Below, piece by piece: positions 38,584-47,431 of a stretch of DNA of 64,000 nt. How positions within the stretch are numbered: position 1 is the stretch's first letter; each line of letters starts with the position of its first letter. The notes beneath the pieces are model-generated. The model worked only from the letters and a program-made list of their open reading frames with translations, was not told the DNA's origin and did not search any database. The stretch is taken from NCBI RefSeq assembly GCF_002028405.1, contig NZ_CP020046.1:1984001-2048000 (forward strand), written 5' to 3'. The stretch is from Thiomonas intermedia (lineage in GTDB: Bacteria; Pseudomonadota; Gammaproteobacteria; Burkholderiales; Burkholderiaceae_C). A program made the translations under genes and the position numbers.

Positions 38584-39546
38584 ATGGCCTACGGCACTCT
38601 TGAGCGCTCTCCTCCGCCGTTCTTCCGGCAGGGGCCTTCTGCGCTCACGCGGCTGCTGCTGTTTTCCGCGCTCGCGGTGTTGCTGATGGCGCTGGACGTG
38701 CGGTTCAAGGTCACGCCCATGTTGCGGCAGGGCTTGTCGGTGGTGATCTATCCCTTGCAGCGCATCGCCCAGGCCCCGGTGAATGGGGCGCGGGAACTGG
38801 GCAGCTACCTCGAAGCGCCGACCAAGGCGCAGGAGGAGATCAGCCGTCTGCAGCGCGCCAACGTGGCCTTGTCGCTGCAGGCTCAGCTCGAAACGCAGTT
38901 GCGGCTGGAAAACAACCGTCTGCGCAGTCTGCTTCAGCTGCAGCAAAGCCTGCCTCCGCAGTCGGTGGCGGCGCAGATCAGTGCGCAGGCCAGCGACCCG
39001 TTCAGTCGCACCGTGGTGATCAACCGGGGCAGCCTGCAGGGCGTGGTGCTGGGCTCGCCCGTGATCGACGAGACCGGCCTGCTCGGGCAGGTCACGCGCG
39101 ACTACCCCTGGAGTGCCGAAGTCACCCTCATCACCGACCGCGACGCCGTGGTGCCGGTGCAGAACCAGCGCACCGGCGAGCGCGGCGTGCTCTACGGCGA
39201 ACCGGGCATGGCCCAGGGCGGCATGGAGTTGCGCTGGATGCCCGCCGCAGCGGATGTGCGGGCGGGCGATGTTCTGGTGACCAGCGGCGTCGACGGCATT
39301 TACCCGGCGGGCCTTCGGGTCGCGCGGGTCACGTCGGTGACGCGCCAGCGCGACACCGCTTTCGCCCGGGTGATGTGTGCGCCCATGGCCGATGTCGAGG
39401 GCGGGCGGCATGTGCTGGTGCTCAAGCCGCTTACCCCGCTGGTGGCCGGGTCCACGGTCGAGAAGGGCGGGGCGCCGGTGAAGCCAGCGGGCGCGGCTTC
39501 CGTCGTGCCCACGGCTGCGGCCTCTCGTGGAATGGGGCATAAGTGA
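38584..39546 (+). CDS. mreC: Rod-shape protein MreC
   Basis: MreC is a bitopic periplasmic scaffold linking MreB to PBP2. The 320-residue product starts at the ATG at 38584 (MAYGTLERSPPPFFRQGPSAL), has one transmembrane helix (TRLLLFSALAVLLMALDV), a coiled coil (about residues 80-120, EISRLQRANVALSLQAQLETQLRLE in outline) and a beta-barrel domain containing DPFSRTVVINRGSLQGVVLGSPV. The C-terminal tail is Pro/Ala-rich. Its stop overlaps the GTG of mreD. Confidence 0.94.
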   Translation: MAYGTLERSPPPFFRQGPSALTRLLLFSALAVLLMALDVRFKVTPMLRQGLSVVIYPLQRIAQAPVNGARELGSYLEAPTKAQEEISRLQRANVALSLQAQLETQLRLENNRLRSLLQLQQSLPPQSVAAQISAQASDPFSRTVVINRGSLQGVVLGSPVIDETGLLGQVTRDYPWSAEVTLITDRDAVVPVQNQRTGERGVLYGEPGMAQGGMELRWMPAAADVRAGDVLVTSGVDGIYPAGLRVARVTSVTRQRDTAFARVMCAPMADVEGGRHVLVLKPLTPLVAGSTVEKGGAPVKPAGAASVVPTAAASRGMGHK

Positions 39547-40121
39547 GCTGGCTTCCACGCCGTCGCCGGTCCGATCAGGTCGTCATGCCCACGGCGCGGG
39601 CGCCTGCCGGCGGCGCGCGCGAAGTGCTGCTGCTGCCCGTCAAGCCCTGGTTCATCGCCTTGAGTCTGCTGGTGGCGCTGTTGATCGACTTTCTCCCGCT
39701 CGGGCGTCTGGCGTGGATGCCCGATCTGGTGGCGCTCACCCTGGTGTTCTGGAATGTGCATCAGCCGCGCCGTGTGGGCATGGCCGTGGCCTTCGTGCTG
39801 GGGCTGGCGGTGGATGTGCAGCAGGGCTCGGTGCTGGGCCAGCATGCGCTGGCGTACACGGTGTTGAGCTATTTCGCCATCAGCCTGCATCGGCGCCTGC
39901 TCTGGTTTCCGCCCCTGCAGCAGGCCCTGCACGTGCTGCCGCTGCTGGTGGCCACGCAGTTGCTGCTGCTTCTGGTGGGCATGTGGGCGGGCGGAAGTTT
40001 CCCGGGATGGATGTTCCTGTTGACGCCTTTCCTGCAGGCCGCTTTGTGGGCACCGCTGTCGTGGGTGTTGCTGGCCCCCCAGCGGCGCGCACCAGACTCC
40101 GATCGCAATCGTCCGCTGTGA
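39543..40121 (+). CDS. mreD: Rod-shape protein MreD
   Basis: The 192-residue inner-membrane protein has five or six hydrophobic segments (PWFIALSLLVALLIDFLPLGRL, PDLVALTLVFWNVHQP, VAFVLGLAVDVQQGSVLGQHALAY). It is part of the elongasome with MreC. The GTG at 39543 overlaps the mreC stop (GTGA), implying coupled translation. The C-terminus is Arg-rich. Confidence 0.92.
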   Translation: MSWLPRRRRSDQVVMPTARAPAGGAREVLLLPVKPWFIALSLLVALLIDFLPLGRLAWMPDLVALTLVFWNVHQPRRVGMAVAFVLGLAVDVQQGSVLGQHALAYTVLSYFAISLHRRLLWFPPLQQALHVLPLLVATQLLLLLVGMWAGGSFPGWMFLLTPFLQAALWAPLSWVLLAPQRRAPDSDRNRPL

Positions 40122-40183
40122 GGGCGGATCTGCTGAACCTTGCGAGCGAGCCCGGCTCCAAAATCCTTTGATCTGCCGCCCCC

Positions 40184-42421
40184 ATGACTGAGCTGCGCAA
40201 TATCGAACGCGAGTTGCTGCGCTTTCGCCGCCGTGTGATCCTGGCGGCCGGCGTGGTGGTGCTGAGCTTTGCGCTGCTCATCGGTCGCTGGCTTTGGCTG
40301 CAGGTGGTGCGGCATCGGCAGTTTTCCACCCAGGCGCAGGACAACCGCATCGCGCTGGTGCCGATTCCGCCGCAGCGCGGCCTGATTCTCGACCGCAACG
40401 GCATCATCCTGGCCAACAATTACGCGGCTTACACGCTGGAGATCACGCCGTCGAAGATCCAGGGCACCCTGCAAGGCACCATCGACGCGCTCAAGGCCAT
40501 CGTGCCCATCACGCCCTTCGACGAGCGGCGCTTCAACACCTTGCTGGGGCAGTCGCGGCGCTTTCAGTCGCTGCCCATCCTCAACAAACTCACCGACGAT
40601 CAGGTGGCGCGTTTCGTGGCGCAGCGTTTCCGCTTTCCGGGCGTGAATGTGCGGGCGCGGCTGTTCCGCAACTATCCGCTGGGCACGCTGGGCTGTCATC
40701 TTCTGGGCTATATCGGCCGCATCAACCAGGCCGAGCAACAGCGCATCGACGACAGCGACGACGCCAGCAACTATCTCGGCACCGACCATATCGGCAAGCT
40801 CGGCGTGGAGCAGGCTTATGAGGCGCAGCTGCACGGCGTCACGGGCTATGAGGAAGTCGAGGTCAACGCCACGGGGCGCCCGGTGCGCAAGATCAAGACT
40901 GTGGCCGCCACGCCAGGCCAGAACCTGGTGCTGGGGGCGGACATCCGCCTGCAGAAGCTCATCGAAGACCTGTACGGCAAGCGGCGCGGCGCCTGCGTGG
41001 CCATCGATCCGCGCAACGGCGAGGTGCTGGCCTTCGTCTCCATGCCGACCTTCGATCCCAATCTGTTCGTCGACGGCATCGATCAGGCCAACTGGGACGC
41101 GCTCAACACCTCGCCCGACCGGCCGCTGCTCAACCGCGTGCTGCGCGGCACCTTTCCGCCCGGTTCGACGTACAAGCCGTATCTGGCGATGGGCGCGTTG
41201 ACCGATGGCATTCGCACCGCGCAGTGGAGTTTCCGCGACCCGGGCTATTTCCTGTTCGCCGGGCACCGGTTCCGCGACGACGTGCCCGGAGGTCACGGCA
41301 TCGTCGACATGCGCAAGGCCATTCAGGTTTCGTGCGACGTGTATTTCTACATGGTGGCGCACGACTGGGGCGTGGACGGCATGGCCAACTACACCAGCAA
41401 GTTCAGCTTCGGCCAGGCCACCGGCATCGACCTGCAGGGCGAGGCCAAGGGCGTGTTGCCGAGCAAGGCCTGGAAGCGCCGGGTCTTCCGCAGCCCGGCG
41501 CAGAAGGTCTGGTACCCGGGCGACACCATCAGCTTAGGAATAGGCCAGGGCTACAACACCTTCACCCCTTTGCAGATGGCCACAGCCCTGTCCACAATGG
41601 CGAATCAAGGCACGCGCTACGCGCCCCGCGTGGTGCGCGCGGTGGAGGACATGGCCACACGGCGATTCACGCCGGTGCAGGCGCCGGTGGCCGAGCGCAT
41701 CTCCATGAATCCGGCCTATTGGCAGGTCGTGCACGACGGCATGATCGGGGTGAATCAAACCGGGGGCACGGGGGCTGAAGCGTTCAAGGGCGCGCAGTAC
41801 ACCAGTGCGGGCAAGACCGGCACGGCCCAGGTGTTCACCGTCGGCCAGAACCAGACGTATGACGTCAAGGACGTGGCGCATCACCTGCGCGACCACGCCC
41901 TGTATGTGGTTTATGCCCCGGCCGAGAACCCGGTGATCGCCCTGGCCATGATCGTGGAAAACGCTGGTTTCGGCGGCGTGGCCGCTGCGCCGATCGCGCG
42001 CAAGGCGCTCGACTACCACCTGCTCGGCCTCTATCCCACCGATGCCGAGATCGAGAAGATCAGCGGGGCCAAGCCGCAGCCCGTGACGTTTGCCTACGCG
42101 GGCGAACGTGAGGGAGTTCCCCATGTCCCCGGGTCCAAGCCCCCGCCCGCGCCAGCCGCGTCCGCCCCCGAGGGAGCGGCCTCCGGGGCGAAGGCGGCGG
42201 TGCCTGCCGCGGCGACGGCCGCGTCGGCGGCTGGGTCGGTGGACAAGCGAGCAGCCCCCGGCGCCTCCGCTGCGGCGCGGGCCACGCCCACGGCTTTCGA
42301 TGCCGATGCGCTGGGCAACTATCCGCGCACGGCCTGCATGGGCGGACTGCGCGCACCGCTGTTCACCCGCTTCGGCGCACGGCCCGACGTGAGCGACGAC
42401 TCGGAAGGCGTGCGGCTATGA
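40184..42421 (+). CDS. mrdA: Penicillin-binding protein 2 (elongation transpeptidase)
   Basis: PBP2 cross-links peptidoglycan during side-wall growth together with RodA. The 745-residue protein has one N-terminal transmembrane helix (VILAAGVVVLSFALLIGRWLWL), a pedestal domain, and a transpeptidase domain with the catalytic SxxK in PPGSTYKPYLAMG and KTGTAQV in SAGKTGTAQVFTVG. It carries an unusually long Ala/Pro-rich C-terminal extension of over 100 residues (PPPAPAASAPEGAASGAKAA onward), which E. coli PBP2 lacks. Confidence 0.95.
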   Translation: MTELRNIERELLRFRRRVILAAGVVVLSFALLIGRWLWLQVVRHRQFSTQAQDNRIALVPIPPQRGLILDRNGIILANNYAAYTLEITPSKIQGTLQGTIDALKAIVPITPFDERRFNTLLGQSRRFQSLPILNKLTDDQVARFVAQRFRFPGVNVRARLFRNYPLGTLGCHLLGYIGRINQAEQQRIDDSDDASNYLGTDHIGKLGVEQAYEAQLHGVTGYEEVEVNATGRPVRKIKTVAATPGQNLVLGADIRLQKLIEDLYGKRRGACVAIDPRNGEVLAFVSMPTFDPNLFVDGIDQANWDALNTSPDRPLLNRVLRGTFPPGSTYKPYLAMGALTDGIRTAQWSFRDPGYFLFAGHRFRDDVPGGHGIVDMRKAIQVSCDVYFYMVAHDWGVDGMANYTSKFSFGQATGIDLQGEAKGVLPSKAWKRRVFRSPAQKVWYPGDTISLGIGQGYNTFTPLQMATALSTMANQGTRYAPRVVRAVEDMATRRFTPVQAPVAERISMNPAYWQVVHDGMIGVNQTGGTGAEAFKGAQYTSAGKTGTAQVFTVGQNQTYDVKDVAHHLRDHALYVVYAPAENPVIALAMIVENAGFGGVAAAPIARKALDYHLLGLYPTDAEIEKISGAKPQPVTFAYAGEREGVPHVPGSKPPPAPAASAPEGAASGAKAAVPAAATAASAAGSVDKRAAPGASAAARATPTAFDADALGNYPRTACMGGLRAPLFTRFGARPDVSDDSEGVRL

Positions 42422-42452
42422 GCGCACTGCAAAGTCACAGCAAGGGGGGCTC

Positions 42453-43571
42453 ATGAACGCGACTTTTGGACGTCCGCCGCTTTGGCATCGCGTGCGACCG
42501 TTCCTCACCGGCTTCGACGCGCCACTGGCCGCTGGGCTGCTGTGGTTGGTGGCCATCGGCTGCATCGTGCTGTTTTCGGCGCTGCAGGATGCCCACGTGC
42601 CGTTCGACGACCACCTGCGCAATCTGGCCATCGGCTTTCTGGTGCTGTTCGTCACCGCCCAGGTGCCGCCGCAGCGCCTCATGCAGGTTGCCGTTCCGGT
42701 CTATACGGTGGGGGTGGCGCTGCTCGTGGCCACGGCCATGTTCGGCCTGGTGCGCAAGGGCGCGCGCCGCTGGCTCGATCTGGGCATCACCGTGGTCCAG
42801 CCTTCGGAGATCATGAAGATCGCCGTGCCGCTGATGCTGGCCTGGTACTTCCAGCGGCGCGAGGGGCAGATCCGGGTGAAGGACTTTTTCATCGCGGCCG
42901 TGCTGCTGGCCATTCCGGTGGGGCTCATCATGAAACAGCCCGACCTCGGCACCGCGCTGCTGGTGCTGTTCACCGGGGCGTTCGTCATCTTCTTCGCCGG
43001 GCTTTCATGGCGGGTCATCGGCGTGCTGGTTGCTCTGGCCGCGGCGAGTGCGCCGGTGCTGTGGCACTTCATGCACGACTATCAGCGGCAGCGGCTGATG
43101 ATGCTGCTCGACCCGCAGAGCGACCCCCTGGGCAAGGGCTTCAACATCATTCAGAGCATGATCGCCATCGGCTCCGGCGGGGTGTTCGGTCAGGGCTATC
43201 TGCACGGCACCCAGGCGCATCTGAACTTCGTCCCCGAATCGCATACCGACTTCGTGTTCTCGGTGCTGGCCGAGGAGTGGGGGCTGGCGGGCAATCTGAT
43301 GCTGCTGGCCGCCTATGCCTTCTTCATTCTGCGCGGGCTGATGATCGCGGCCAACGCGCCCACGCTGTTTTCGCGCCTGCTGGCCGCGTCGGTGACCCTG
43401 ATCTTCTTCATCTACGCCTTCGTCAACATGGGCATGGTGTCGGGCATCCTGCCGGTGGTCGGCGTGCCCCTGCCCTTCGTCAGCTATGGCGGCACAGCGC
43501 TCATCACCCTCATGCTGGGCGCGGGCATGTTGTTCTCGATCGCCAAATCGAAGCGGCTGGTGCAGAGCTGA
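42453..43571 (+). CDS. rodA: SEDS peptidoglycan glycosyltransferase RodA
   Basis: RodA polymerises glycan strands for the elongasome. The 372-residue protein has about ten transmembrane segments and SEDS signatures: RKGARRWLDLGITVVQPSEIMKIAVPLMLAWYF, KQPDLGTALLVLFTG and SGILPVVGVPLPFVSYGGTALITLM. AAGGGGGGC lies upstream of the ATG. It ends the cell-shape operon; the convergent strand then holds an MFS remnant. Confidence 0.96.
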   Translation: MNATFGRPPLWHRVRPFLTGFDAPLAAGLLWLVAIGCIVLFSALQDAHVPFDDHLRNLAIGFLVLFVTAQVPPQRLMQVAVPVYTVGVALLVATAMFGLVRKGARRWLDLGITVVQPSEIMKIAVPLMLAWYFQRREGQIRVKDFFIAAVLLAIPVGLIMKQPDLGTALLVLFTGAFVIFFAGLSWRVIGVLVALAAASAPVLWHFMHDYQRQRLMMLLDPQSDPLGKGFNIIQSMIAIGSGGVFGQGYLHGTQAHLNFVPESHTDFVFSVLAEEWGLAGNLMLLAAYAFFILRGLMIAANAPTLFSRLLAASVTLIFFIYAFVNMGMVSGILPVVGVPLPFVSYGGTALITLMLGAGMLFSIAKSKRLVQS

Positions 43572-43593
43572 GCGCGCGCGCTCGCGCTGCCAT

Positions 43594-43794
43594 CGCGGCG
43601 AGTTGCAGCATCTGCAGCGGGGCGCGCAGCCCGGTGCCGATGGCGTGCACCGCGAGATTGACCACCGAGGTGTCGATCTGGGCAATGAGCACCGCGAGAC
43701 AGAGAATGAACAGCGTGGCGCGGCGACCGTCGGTCGTCGCGGAAATCTGAGATGGGAGAGTCTTGACAATGGCTTGGCGTGGAGGAGAAGCCAT
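43594..43794 (-). pseudogene. N-terminal remnant of an MFS drug transporter
   Basis: The minus-strand frame from the ATG at 43794 encodes RRATLFILCLAVLIAQIDTSVVNLAVHAIG in pieces, a close match to the first transmembrane helix and motif of EmrB/QacA-type transporters (LDTTVVNVALP). After APLQMLQ the similarity ends and the sequence becomes low-complexity Ala/Arg. Only about 65 of the expected 450 or more residues remain. Confidence 0.6.
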
Positions 43795-43814
43795 CATTCC
43801 ACCGGGCTTGTGAC

Positions 43815-43840
43815 CATGCTTCGGCGTACGCCGAAGCATG
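43815..43840. promoter_or_regulatory. Perfect 26-bp palindrome, candidate ArsR-type operator
   Basis: The left arm CATGCTTCGGCG, a TA centre and its exact complement form a 12-2-12 palindrome 54 bases before the NIPSNAP gene. Twelve-two-twelve is the classic layout of ArsR/SmtB operators, and an ArsR-type gene lies in the same gene run. A transcription terminator is the alternative, but no T-run follows. Confidence 0.5.
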
Positions 43841-43894
43841 TGCCAGGCAAGCCGCCCAGAATTGGCGCCATGGACATTGCAACCGGAGAACGCC

Positions 43895-44242
43895 ATGACG
43901 CTGACCTGTCTGATCCGCTACGAAATCGACCCCTTCCAGCTTGATGCCTTCAGGCAGTACGCCGCGAACTGGGGGCGCATCATTCCCGCCTGCGGTGGGC
44001 ATCTGGTGGGGTACTTTCTGCCGCATGAAGGCACCAACGACGTGGCCTGGGGGCTGATCGCCTTCGAATCCTTGGCGGCCTACGAACGCTATCGCCTGCG
44101 TTTGAAGGCCGATCCGCAGGGAAGCGAGAACTTCGCGTTCGCACAGGCGCACCGCTTCATCTTGCGCGAGGAGCGCAGCTTCGTGTCGGTGGTCGACGGC
44201 ACCTTGGGCATGCCGGCACATGCCTTGGAGGCCGGGGCATGA
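43895..44242 (+). CDS. NIPSNAP-family protein
   Basis: The 115-residue product has a dimeric alpha-beta barrel pattern: [67 protein letters not shown], typical of the NIPSNAP group. No catalytic role is established. The ATG at 43895 follows CCGGAG. Its stop overlaps the start of the next gene, which has the same general fold, and the two are followed by an ArsR-type regulator: an arrangement common in Burkholderiales. Confidence 0.82.
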   Translation: MTLTCLIRYEIDPFQLDAFRQYAANWGRIIPACGGHLVGYFLPHEGTNDVAWGLIAFESLAAYERYRLRLKADPQGSENFAFAQAHRFILREERSFVSVVDGTLGMPAHALEAGA

Positions 44243-44583
44243 TGGCCGTCATTTTCGAAGTGACGCCGCGCGAGGGGCGGCAGGACGACTATCTCGCCTC
44301 GGCGGAAGGGCTGCGTGCTCATCTGCAGCAGATCGACGGCTTTCTCTCCATCGAGTGCTTCGCCAGTCTGTCGCAGCCGGGCAAGCTGTTGTCGCTGTCG
44401 TTCTGGCGCGATGAAGAAGCCGTTGCGCGGTGGCGCAGTCTGGACGTGCATCGGGCCGCGCAGGCGGCGGGGCGCGGCGACCTCTTCAGGGACTACCGCT
44501 TGCGCGTGGCCGCTGTTGTGCGCGACTATGGTTTGCATGACCGCGACCAGGCGCCTCCCGATTCCCGGCAGGTGCATGGCTGA
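44239..44583 (+). CDS. Antibiotic biosynthesis monooxygenase (ABM) domain protein
   Basis: The 114-residue protein has the ABM ferredoxin-like fold: [64 protein letters not shown]. Members oxidise quinone-like or haem substrates or act as scavengers; this one cannot be assigned. Its ATG overlaps the NIPSNAP stop. An H-R region ([23 protein letters not shown]) ends the fold. Confidence 0.85.
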   Translation: MMAVIFEVTPREGRQDDYLASAEGLRAHLQQIDGFLSIECFASLSQPGKLLSLSFWRDEEAVARWRSLDVHRAAQAAGRGDLFRDYRLRVAAVVRDYGLHDRDQAPPDSRQVHG

Positions 44584-44613
44584 GCAAAGCGCGATCAACC
44601 TTCACCCGCCCCC

Positions 44614-45277
44614 ATGACCCACGACATCGACATCGCCCGCATCGCGGCCCTGGTGGGCGAACCTGCGCGTGCGGCCATGCTGCTGGCGCTGGGCGACGGC
44701 CGGGCGCTGCCGGCGGGCGAACTGGCCGCGTGTGCAGGGGTGAGCGCGGCGACCGCCAGCGGCCATCTGGCCGCGCTGCGCGACGCTGGCTTGCTGAGCG
44801 CGAAGCAGCAGGGGCGCCATCGCTATTACCGGCTGGCATCCGAGCAGGTGGCGGCGCTGCTGGAGTCGCTGATGCTGGTGGCGGCCCAGGTTTGCGAGAC
44901 GCGGACAACGTCGAGGGTCGACCCCATGCTGCAGGTTGGACGCACCTGCTACAGCCATCTGGCAGGCCGCTTGGGGGTGTCGATCTGCGACGGGCTGACA
45001 GCCCGGGGCGCTTTGCAGATCGCGGATGATCTCGCGCATCTGACGCCGCAGGGCCTGGTGTTGCTGGGCCATCTCGGGCTTGATGCGGCACTGCTGCAGA
45101 GAAATGCGGTCAGCAGGACCTGCATCGATTGGAGCGAGCGGCACCACCATTTGTCAGGGCCTCTGGGGGTGGCTGCGCCCTCACCTCGACAGTCGCGCCG
45201 TGAGCCTGACCGCGCGCGGAACACGTCAATGGGGCGCGTTCTTTGGCCGCATCGAAGATGGGGGCGTCACATCTTGA
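44614..45277 (+). pseudogene. ArsR-family regulator with a frameshift in its 3' part
   Basis: The first 185 codons encode a winged-helix ArsR-type repressor (AALVGEPARAAMLLALGDGRALPAGELAACAGVSAATASGHLAALRDAGLLSAKQQGRHRYYRLA) plus a conserved CIDWSERHHHLSGPLG. Near a GGGGG run at 45165-45169 the expected ending moves to the next frame (WLRPHLDSRAVSLTARGTRQ, stop at 45275-45277). The original frame instead runs on into the DsrE gene. About a dozen family residues also seem missing at the join, so a small deletion is likely. The DNA-binding domain is intact. Confidence 0.6.
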
Positions 45278-45354
45278 TACGTTTGATCGGTCGAATCCCG
45301 TCAGAATGGCCGCCGTGCGTGCCACAGAGTGCGCCGTCACCCAAAGGAGAAGAC

Positions 45355-45861
45355 ATGCAGTACAAGCTTTCGGCCCGTGGACTACGCGGGTTTTTCCTGG
45401 CCTTTTCGCTGTTCGGCGCCGGTCTGGCGACCGCGCAGGCGGCCAATCCGTCGATGTTGAACGATTTCAAGTTCGACTCGCCCACCTTCATTCACCAACT
45501 TCCCTTCGCGCAGTACAAGATGGTGCTGCAGGTGAGTGAAGACGATCCTCAGCGCTGGGCCCTGGTGCTCAACAACGCCCAGAACGCGCTCGATTATTTC
45601 GGTCAGGAGAAGGTGCAAGTGGTGGTGGTGGCCTACGGTCCCGGACTGCGCATGTTGCTCAAGGACAGCCCGATGGCGCAGCGCATCGCGGCGCAGGATG
45701 CCGAAGGCATCGAGTTCGATGCCTGCCACAACACCATGGAAGGCATGGCGAAGAAGCTCGGTCACCTGCCCGAACTCGTTCCGCAGGCGGTCATCGTGCC
45801 GGCCGGGGTGGTGCGCATCATGCAACTGGAGCACGCGGGTTTCGAGTATCTGAAGCCTTGA
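45355..45861 (+). CDS. Exported DsrE-family sulfur-relay-like protein
   Basis: The 168-residue product has a signal peptide (MQYKLSARGLRGFFLAFSLFGAGLATAQA) and a DsrE fold: YKMVLQVSEDDPQRWALVLNNAQNALDYFG, VVVVAYGPGLRMLL, then FDACHNTM with the single conserved Cys, and LPELVPQAVIVPAGVVRIMQLEHAGFEYLKP. Cytoplasmic DsrE proteins carry sulfane sulfur; this one is probably periplasmic. GGAGAAG precedes the ATG. It sits before a periplasmic rhodanese, suggesting shared sulfur chemistry. Confidence 0.85.
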   Translation: MQYKLSARGLRGFFLAFSLFGAGLATAQAANPSMLNDFKFDSPTFIHQLPFAQYKMVLQVSEDDPQRWALVLNNAQNALDYFGQEKVQVVVVAYGPGLRMLLKDSPMAQRIAAQDAEGIEFDACHNTMEGMAKKLGHLPELVPQAVIVPAGVVRIMQLEHAGFEYLKP

Positions 45862-45927
45862 GTCTTTGCGGTGCGCGTGGCGGCGGACGCCATACTATGC
45901 AGAGTATTTTTGTTTGATTTCTAGCAA

Positions 45928-45948
45928 TTCATCGATTTGTTCGATGAA
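45928..45948. promoter_or_regulatory. Inverted repeat upstream of the rhodanese gene
   Basis: TTCATCGA, TTTGT and TCGATGAA form a perfect 8-bp-arm repeat, 79 bases before the rhodanese start. A weaker ATACT/AGTAT hairpin followed by five T (45892-45911) lies upstream and could end the DsrE transcript. The first could be an operator for the rhodanese gene. Confidence 0.35.
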
Positions 45949-46026
45949 AAATGCGGGGATTGCCGCTGTTGCGGCGCCCTGCAACACTCCAGAATCCGCT
46001 CCTCACATGACAAGGGAGGAAGCGCG

Positions 46027-47025
46027 ATGAGCATAGGGAGAATTCTCGGGTTTCAGCGTTGGGGCAGGGCCCTGGCGGTCTGGGTGCTGGGGGCCTGCGC
46101 CGGCGTGGCCCAGGCCATGGTTCTGCCGGGTCCGTTGGTGACGCCGCCGTGGCTGCATGAACATGCGTCCAAGGTGCAGATCGTGGACGTTCGCGACAAC
46201 CTCGATTCGTTGACCAACGATCCCAAATTCAGCACCGTCAAGGGTCAGAAGGTGCTGGACGAAGTTGGGGGGCACGTTCCCGATGCGCTCTCGGTGAATT
46301 TCTGGGGCCTGCGCCAGAAGCGCGACATCCAGGGCCATCCGGTGGACTTCCTCATGCCCACGGCCGAGGAGTTCCAGGCCAGCATGCGGGGCGTGCAGCT
46401 GCAGCAGGACAAGCCCATCGTCATCGTGCCGACCGGTGACGACGCCACCTCGTTGCAGGAGGCCGCCTTCTTCGCCTGGGAATTGCAGGTGTTTGGTGTG
46501 CCGGCCGAGCAGATCGCCATTCTCAACGGCGGCATGCATGCCTGGATTTCCGCAGGCTACGACGTTGATACCGATGCCATCGCCCCGATGACGGCGAGCA
46601 AGTGGACGGCCAAGACGGCCGACCGCAAGCTGCTGGCCACCACCGAGGACGTCCAGGCGGCCCAGCGCAACCACGCCCTACTGCTCGACGCCCGTCCACT
46701 GCCCCAGATCGTCGGCCTCGAGCGCACGCCGGTGGTGCCGCGCGCGGGTCGGCTGGCCGGCGCCCAGCCGTTGCCCGCCGAACTCTTCTATCGCAATGCG
46801 GACGATGGCTCCTGGCGTTTTCTCTCGGCGCCGGTGTATCGCCGGGTCCTGGCGGCGGGCGGCGTGAAGCGGCTCGCCCCCGGCATCGTGTATTGCAATA
46901 CCGGGCAATACGCGGCGGGCGCCTGGTTCGTGCTCGATCGCATCATGGCCGTGAAGGGGGTGCGCTCCTATCAGGGCGGCATGAATGAATGGGAGCAGCG
47001 CGGTCTGCCGGTCACTCCCTACTGA
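46027..47025 (+). CDS. Periplasmic tandem-rhodanese sulfurtransferase
   Basis: The 332-residue protein starts with a signal peptide (GRALAVWVLGACAGVAQAMVL) and has two rhodanese domains. The first (residues about 45-190) has no active-site Cys (VIVPTGDDATS). The second carries the catalytic loop YCNTGQYAAGAWF. This matches thiosulfate or mercaptopyruvate sulfurtransferases, and together with DsrE it fits a sulfur-oxidising lifestyle. The ATG at 46027 follows AGGGAGGAAG. Confidence 0.9.
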   Translation: MSIGRILGFQRWGRALAVWVLGACAGVAQAMVLPGPLVTPPWLHEHASKVQIVDVRDNLDSLTNDPKFSTVKGQKVLDEVGGHVPDALSVNFWGLRQKRDIQGHPVDFLMPTAEEFQASMRGVQLQQDKPIVIVPTGDDATSLQEAAFFAWELQVFGVPAEQIAILNGGMHAWISAGYDVDTDAIAPMTASKWTAKTADRKLLATTEDVQAAQRNHALLLDARPLPQIVGLERTPVVPRAGRLAGAQPLPAELFYRNADDGSWRFLSAPVYRRVLAAGGVKRLAPGIVYCNTGQYAAGAWFVLDRIMAVKGVRSYQGGMNEWEQRGLPVTPY

Positions 47026-47077
47026 GCGTCCCCGAGTTTCCTTGAGAGCCGGGCCTGCCGACGATGTCGGCGGGCCG

Positions 47078-47431
47078 TCATCGGCTCGGGGTGACCAAGG
47101 CCGGAGTCTGCGGCGCAGGGTGCGCGGATGAAGAATCGGCCTGGGCGAAGGCGATCAAGCCTTTCAGTGCGGCGACATAGGCCTGCAGGGCTTCGTGCCC
47201 TGAGGGCGTGAGCGCATAGGCGGTCTGGGCGCGAGGCCCCTCGGTGATCCGGCTCGCCTGCAAGTATCCCGCGGCAAGCAGCTTTTTCAGGTGCGCGTCC
47301 AGATTGCCGTCCGACACATCGATCAGACGCTTGAGGTCGGAAAACGTGGCCTGCCCCGCCCCGGCGAGGTAGGCCGCGATCTGTGTGCGCAGAGGCTGGT
47401 GCAGCAGGGGATCAAGGGCGTCGATGCTCAC
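47078..47431 (-). CDS. Winged-helix transcriptional regulator
   Basis: The 117-residue protein begins SIDALDPLLHQPLRTQIAAYLAGAGQATFSDLKRLIDVSDGNLDAHLKKLLAAGYL, a MarR/ArsR-like winged helix of the type often placed beside membrane-protein genes. I use the GTG at 47431, whose GTGA overlaps the lipoprotein stop. As third gene of a three-gene operon, it likely represses the shared promoter at 48955-48984, where two 15-bp palindromes fit a dimeric repressor. Confidence 0.85.
   Translation of the reverse strand: MSIDALDPLLHQPLRTQIAAYLAGAGQATFSDLKRLIDVSDGNLDAHLKKLLAAGYLQASRITEGPRAQTAYALTPSGHEALQAYVAALKGLIAFAQADSSSAHPAPQTPALVTPSR

Noticed and set aside
45892-45911. Intrinsic terminator after the DsrE gene
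   Set aside because: The stem is only five A/T-rich base pairs; noted with the nearby inverted repeat but not called as a terminator.
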